A stretch of 64,000 bases of DNA, from positions 17,706,001 through 17,770,000 of the forward strand of contig CM062205.1 in the NCBI GenBank assembly GCA_031216445.1. The letters are read 5' to 3'. Source of the DNA: Lateolabrax maculatus (Eukaryota; Chordata; Actinopteri; Acropomatiformes; Lateolabracidae). A program made the translations under genes and the position numbers. The notes under the pieces are model-generated. The model searched no databases and was not told the origin of the DNA. It saw nothing but the letters and a program-made list of their open reading frames with translations. How positions within the stretch are numbered: position 1 is the first letter of the stretch; every line of letters starts with the position of its first letter. Positions 58,437-64,000 of the stretch are shown in pieces.

Positions 58437-61400
58437 TCATTCGCTGTCATTGCTGTCGCTGTCTGAATACGCCCCCAGCAGGCTGAGAGATGACGACCCA
58501 TTCTGTGTGATCACAGGCTTAGAGGCATTGTTGGAGCTGGACGAAGATGCCTTTGAATCTGTAAAACAAGATTGTGCCTTCCAAATTGTATGCAAACTTT
58601 TGATTAAGCAGCTAAAGATATATAAACCCTAAACATACAAAAATGACATGTTACCTGTTTTTAAAGTGGGAGCAGCAGCTGGACTGGGTTTGTTGACAGC
58701 CGCTGCAGGTTTCTTTCGCAGGACCAGGGACCCTAGTGGCCCTCTACCGCCCAGTGTTCCCACACTCCTCTCCCAGCTCTCCACCTTGGCCCTCTTCACT
58801 CCTCCAGCTGAGGTTCCCTGTGGAAACACACAGCATGAAACAATTTATATTTTCCTTCTTATGAGATGGCTTTGCATCTTCGTAACAGTACAGTAAATCT
58901 GAAAATCTTAACACTTTTTAAGACCTTTTACACTTTTTACTGCATTTAAGACCAATATATTGTATCATGTAAAAGTCCTAAACTACATAAGAAAAAACAG
59001 GCTATGGCAAATGGGAAGCCTCTATGGCAGCACAAGTTATCTGCATGGTATATTACTCATCATGCAAGGTTTTTGTCCTCTTGTGTGGAAAAAATAAAGG
59101 ACACATCCCTATACTGAACACAAGATTTTCATGAAATCTGTTCTGCATTTTCATAGCAATAGCCATTCAATGTATTAACATTTTGTATGAATGTAATCCA
59201 GTGTTGCTGTTTGTAATATCTGCCTCACTCTCCTAAAGTTACTTACTGCTAGTTCATATTAAAAGTGTTCAACTGATTAAGTGCAGGGTGACTTTTATTG
59301 TGAAGCAGTCACTGGAAACGAGTATGGTTCCTTAAGATGCGTCTTTCAAACAAGACATGGTCCTTCTCAGGCACGGTTTGACAGCAGATCAGTTTTAAAT
59401 AATGCAGGAATGAGCAGCAAGAGAGTGAGCACAATGAGCTGTTAGATGAAGAACTGCATGCAACAGGAGTGAAATTATAACTATAAATAGGATAAAACTA
59501 ACCTTGACAAATATTTGCAAACGTCATTTGAAACCAATCAGTTGCAAGGCACTGAATAGGGCACACACTTTGCTGAATTTGAGTGGTCATATGTACCTGT
59601 GGCTCTGTGGGTTTGTCAGTGGTTAGAACGTCTGTGGGTTTGTCTGTGCTCGATTTCTTTGCCTGCGAGCTGCCGCTTTCCTCCTCCTCCTCCTCTTCCT
59701 TCTCTGAGTCAGAGTCCCTGAGTCTTTTCACAAGGGCACGATCCAACATCTCTCTGTGAAACGAGTGACGCATTCAGTTTTAATTGGGTTTTTAATGAGT
59801 AATGCTTAGAGTTCACAGTGATAATAAGAACAATACACATGACAAATATAACTTATTCAGACACATGAGCAGAGATTAAGGTAAAAATAAAAATGTTACT
59901 TTTGTTTCACTACTCACTGTCTATTTAAACCTTCCTCACTCACTTTGTCTCTCGTTCATCCTCTTCTTTCTCCCTTTCCTTCTCTCTCTTTTCCAGCTCT
60001 CTGTAGCGGTCGATCATTCCCTCAAAGTCCACCTGAGCCTGCCTCTGGTTCAGCTCCTTCAGCTCCTGGAGATTCTCCAGAACCTCCATTTCCATCTTGG
60101 AATCCTTTGTGCGGTTCTCCAACACCTGGTAGAGGATTGGGAAATTATCAACTCTTCATTCATATCGCCAGTTAAAGAAATAACAGTAGATGACCTTCAA
60201 ACACCGACCTTCATGGGGTTGTTCAGTTCCTCTTCTTCCCTCTCCTGTTGGATTCTTTTCTCCTCCTCCTCAATCAGTTTCTCTGCCTGGAAGTTTCGTG
60301 TTGCACCGTGCTCCATTGCATAGTCTGTGTTCTCTGGGTCAGTCTATGGTAACAACATGAGATGTGTAAGTGTGAGAAGTTTTTTTTATGCATAATGCTG
60401 GAGATGACTTAGACACAGTTCTATATTTACCTTTAGAGTACTTGTTTTGTCTCACCAAATATTCAATAAATATCACTGTGATAATCAGAGCATTAAATAC
60501 TCTCACCTTAAACGTAATCTCAGCCAGACACCGAGTACATTTGATGTAGAAACGGAAGATGGGCAATCCCATGTAAAGCTCATTCTGAACGGTCTCTTTG
60601 CGTGCATTGAACTTCTTCCCCTTGTAGATGTACTCACCACAAGTTTTACACCTGCAAACAACCAGAGAGGCAATGTTGATGACACTACAGTCACAGGACT
60701 CATTTACAAAGGCCAGAAAGTCCAGGTAGCCCTGGTCCTACTGTGAATACAACCAAAATCTAAGAAACAATTTTTGCATTCAAATAAAAAAAGCCAGCCA
60801 AGTTTCCTGCTCTGACTGACAGCCAGAGGTGACCTCGTCTATCGTCCATGTATGCTAGAGCCAGGCCAAAATATGTTGTGTCCTCATTACATAGTCCTCA
60901 ATATCCAAATTAAAGGAATTCTCAACAAAAATGCTTGTTTATGTCATATGTATATGTTTAAAAACCACTATTTTTACATAATTTTTTTAAAACTTTCAAA
61001 TACTTTAAGGACCAGTGTGCAAGATTAAGTGGCATCTAGGAGTGAGGTTGCAGATCGCAACCAACTGAATACCCCTCCCCTCACCCCTCCCAACCTTGTG
61101 TGTAGGACAACCTACGGTGGCCTTCAGGTGCCAGAAGCTACTTCCAATATTATGTCTTTGTCTACGACCGCATCGGGTAGTCATAATATGTCATGTGATG
61201 AAGTTCTGGGCTACTGTAGAACACATAGCAGTACAACATGGCAGGCTCTGTGGAAGAGGACCCACTCTATAAGTAGATATGAAAGGCCAGTTCTAAGCCA
61301 ACTCTACACTCTGGTCCTTTAAATATTAAACATAAGTCTCAGGTTTTGGTGGGGGTCTATCTAGAATTATTGCACAGGGATACACTTTCAAAACCTGGGA

Positions 61401-62127
61401 ACATGACAGAATATGTTCACAGGCAAGGTTTTGTTTTTAAATGGTTGACTAGTACGCAATACACTCATTAACATGCACATTACTGGCATTTTGTCCTGAG
61501 ATCTGCACTATGTTGATAATGATTGTGCAATGAAAACACCATCCTCTGCCACACCAGCAGTGTGGCAATAAAATGAAGAGGGACTTTAACATGATATAAA
61601 CTGAGTAAACAGGGTGTCTGAAGGACACACAGGCACACATGAAACAGACATACCTCATATTGAATGGAGCCATCAATCTGACCACATACTGACGATCTTT
61701 TGGGAGCTTAAGTTTGGGGATTTTGGATGGATCAAAATCCGGGGGGTAGTATTTCTGTGGAAAACAAAACACATATGTGAGTAACTGAGAAGCCCAAACT
61801 TTTAACAAAAAATAAATAAACTAACGTTAAGGATTGTAGCAGTAATTACAATGGAGTTACGCCACAGAAAGCACTCGTAGCTAACACATAATGCACTTTA
61901 GATGTCCCAAATCAGCAGTTGCAACAAACATACCAACCCATCTTTCCCTGTGAAATAGTTTTTAAAGTGTATCACTAATAACTAGCACACTTAGCTTCAG
62001 AGCTAACGTTGGCCTGCTTGGTTTCTCATGCAGCTCATGAAACCGCAGCTAACTGCTGCTAACGTTACTAACAGAGGCTCGTTCTCAGCGCTCACATACT
62101 TACATTCAACACTTTTCTTTCGGACAT
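58437..62127 (-). CDS. yju2: YJU2 splicing factor homolog (CCDC94)
   Basis: Eight coding exons in transcript order: 62127-62104, 61754-61654, 60651-60507, 60343-60209, 60125-59944, 59753-59597, 58817-58655 and 58558-58437 (stop TGA). They total 1029 nt, 342 aa; human CCDC94 is 323 aa. The protein starts [20 protein letters not shown], the signature of the CWC16/YJU2 family. A four-cysteine zinc-binding unit is formed by C43-x2-C46 and C80-x2-C83, flanking [14 protein letters not shown] and [12 protein letters not shown] long acidic/basic coiled-coil region follows (about 100-200), then a Glu-rich run, a Lys/Ala/Pro-rich stretch and a tail of Ser-Asp repeats ending SDSDSNDSE. Known role: a nuclear component of the catalytic (B*/C) spliceosome that promotes first-step branching. 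The exon 4 donor is GTCGGT, a weak site. The last two exons are less conserved but in phase. Confidence 0.95.
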
Positions 62128-62250
62128 TGTTGCTTTTGCTGGAAACCCAAGGTAGAGAGTGAAACGTTAGGGTAATTAGACTGAGGACTATTTCCACAAC
62201 ACTGCTAACCAGCTGCTACAAATAGGCTGCACTCTTCACTTCCGGTTGGG
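62128..62250 (-). promoter_or_regulatory. yju2: yju2 core promoter with an ETS/GABP-type motif
   Basis: The forward strand reads cacttccgg at 62237-62245, about 110 bp upstream of the yju2 ATG. This is the ETS/GABP consensus common in promoters of housekeeping genes. No TATA box is seen. Confidence 0.45.
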
Positions 62251-63281
62251 TCATAATCAAAGTGGCTGAAAGTGAGCTGCTGCCCCCCTGCGGCGGGGGC
62301 GAGTAGTTACAACAACACAATACAGGAGAGCAAGGATATAATCAGATAAATACAGGCAATTACAGGTGAGTAAAACTTCTTAAACAAGTGTATTATTATG
62401 AATCTCTACTTCATCAGGTTTAAGTTAATATTAATTTAAAATTTCCCCCTTGATGTTCTCTTTTCTGATAGATATTCTGCACCATAGTATTGATCAATGG
62501 TACAATCTTTTCTATGAGCTGCTGTGGAAAGCAATGGAGTAATAAAAAAAGGCTCTTTGGGTTGTAATCTAAGAATCTATGGAGGAAAATAAACTCACTG
62601 GAACTTGTATGTTAATGTTTATTGTTTATTTATTTGGATTCCCATTAGCTGTAACCACTGCAACAGCTACTCTTTCAGTGGTCTATGAGAACAAAAATGA
62701 AAACTGCAAACTACATAAATATTGTGTCAAACACCCCAAAACCAGATCTTAAAATATATATTATATATTTACATTGAATTTATCCAACTTGAATGAGTCA
62801 TTGGCTTTATGTTGACCGCTGCCCTCATTTCTGTGGAGATCATGTGGAGGAATGGCCTCTCAGGGATAACGTAAATTGTCAGTGACATGGGGTCTCTAAT
62901 AGGGTTGGTGTGTAAACACACACACACATAGACACACACAGAGGCTTACATTGCTTATGGGCTGGTTAAGGTTGTTCCAACAAAGGAAATTGGATCCTGA
63001 TTACAGATTTATGTCAGTGTGGGTTAACCTGAGGTCTGATTTCTGCTTTATTGAACAGAGGCGACAGGAGAAGATAGACAGAATAGATTAGCAGCAAAGC
63101 ATGGGGGAGGATATGGTTTGTGTTTACAAAAGTTACCCTCCACAAGAGGGTAGAGTATTATGTTTTAGATCAAACCTTACGATGTAGTGTACTTTCTCAT
63201 TTGGATTTGAACAGTTTTGTTCAGTGACAGTTTTATGTACTGTATGTGATGAGTTCTCATCTTAAATCTGACACATCAAAA
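62251..63281. other. Gap between yju2 and the CART gene
   Basis: The two genes are divergent. There is a short (CA)n near 62919-62940. No coding exon is seen. Confidence 0.5.
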
Positions 63282-63299
63282 TGACTCAGTGATGAGTCA
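63282..63299. promoter_or_regulatory. Paired AP-1 sites upstream of the CART gene
   Basis: TGACTCA (63282-63288) and TGAGTCA (63293-63299) are two consensus AP-1 heptamers in inverted arrangement with a 4-bp spacer, about 310 bp upstream of the CART TATA box. Confidence 0.5.
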
Positions 63300-63563
63300 G
63301 ATATATGTTTAACGGAAAAGGGTTCATTTGCACACAAAAAGCCTTAGTAGCATTTAAACATAGACACATTTTGAAGGAAAAGGACTTTGAGCCCCATTCT
63401 CCCACCAGATTTCTTCATCAAATACGTTTTATGAAATGTAAATCCACCTTTAACCATCCTCGATGTCGTCCGGTCAGGTCCCTTCCTGTGATCATCCAAA
63501 CATACAAAGGTGCTGAGCGGTGTCACCCATGTCAAAATGTCCATGAATATTTCAGAGGCTGGC

Positions 63564-63596
63564 TGATGTCAACGGCAACTGGAAAGCGCCTATAAA
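63564..63596 (+). promoter_or_regulatory. cartpt: CART core promoter: CRE-like site and TATA box
   Basis: TGATGTCA at 63564-63571 differs by one base from the cAMP response element. TATAAA at 63591-63596 lies about 100 bp before the ATG, giving an expected transcription start near 63620. Mammalian CART promoters are also driven by CRE and AP-1 elements. Confidence 0.6.
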
Positions 63597-63695
63597 GAGG
63601 GGGCTCTCTGTGCAGGAGACCTCCAAAACCCTCCACACCTCCAGGTCTCACCACCGGCTGAAGAGAAGGACTCCTCCTGTTTGTGTTTTAGCACC

Positions 63696-64000
63696 ATGGT
63701 CAGCGCTCGGACTCTCCTCCTGGCGGCCACCTGCTGCTGCACCTTCCTGTGGCTCGCCCGGGCAGACGACTCCTCGCTGGAGACGCGCTCGCTGGATTTC
63801 CCCCTGAAAACCCAACAGGAGAAAGACCTGGTGAGAGAGCTTGCAAGGGATGTGGTGGGTGTGAAATGTGTTTTGTCAAGTTTTTAAAAGCAACATTTTT
63901 TTCTTTGTCTCTGCAGATTGACGCGTTGCAAGAAGTTTTGGAGAAGCTGAGGAGCAAAGAGATGCCCTTAGAGAAGAAGCTTGGCTGGCTGCCATCGGTA
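63696..64000 (+). CDS. cartpt: Cocaine- and amphetamine-regulated transcript (CART) prepropeptide, partial
   Basis: Two coding exons are in the window: 63696-63830 (45 codons) and 63917 to at least 64000, where the window cuts the gene. The start ATG has a good context (caccATGG). Residues 1-23 form a signal peptide (LLLAATCCCTFLWLARA) and cleavage is expected before DDSS. The propeptide then reads ETRSLDFPLKTQQEKDL, and exon 2 gives IDALQEVLEKLRSKEMP, EKKLGWLPSV, the classical CART region leading into the cysteine-rich bioactive core. That core (six cysteines) lies beyond the window. Known role: a secreted neuropeptide for feeding and stress control. Teleosts have several CART paralogues and the subtype cannot be assigned from this part. 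Lys-Lys before LGWLPSV is the likely proteolytic site. Confidence 0.88.

Noticed and set aside
1..64000. tRNA, rRNA, microRNA or CRISPR loci
   Set aside because: No cloverleaf, conserved rRNA segment, recognised microRNA seed hairpin or spaced direct-repeat array was found by reading; a covariance-model search was not possible.

Overview
The window reads as nuclear DNA of a ray-finned fish, most likely a percomorph (spiny-rayed) teleost. Genes are split into short exons with GT-AG introns, CA/GT microsatellites are very dense, and several dispersed repeat families typical of acanthomorph genomes recur. No bacterial, organellar or viral gene is seen. Gene models were assembled by eye: each coding exon was placed by homology, splice sites and reading phase, and every complete model sums to an open frame from ATG to stop.

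Layout, left to right: tle5/AES (+, 580-6037), a Groucho-family corepressor modulator with a CpG-rich leader; a repeat-bearing gap; plpp2 (-, 11949-26769), a six-transmembrane lipid phosphate phosphatase with a 12 kb first intron full of microsatellites and repeats; a gp130-family class I cytokine receptor, best read as il27ra (-, 29032-43289, 14 coding exons, 854 aa), with a CpG-rich non-coding first exon near 44.5 kb and a decayed LINE in intron 1; spmap2/theg (-, 45424-48376), a sperm microtubule-associated repeat protein; shd (-, 51727-56311), an SH2 adaptor; yju2/ccdc94 (-, 58437-62127), a spliceosome step-one factor; and, cut by the window end, the first part of a CART neuropeptide gene (+, from 63696).

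The genes do not form one pathway. The set matches human 19p13.3 content (PLPP2, THEG, TLE5, YJU2, SHD), so the interval is a rearranged piece of that ancestral block. Human YJU2-SHD lies beside EBI3, a subunit of IL-27; here a receptor resembling IL27RA lies close by.

The most interesting signals are in il27ra: a 130-nt intron whose ends carry complementary AC and GU repeats; a duplicated 7-nt splice donor just after the transmembrane exon that could give a tail-less receptor; several Y-x-x-V motifs in the tail with no YxxQ; and a long overlapping upstream ORF. An RFX X-box spans the spmap2 start codon, and the CART propeptide appears to have lost one of its two usual dibasic cleavage sites.
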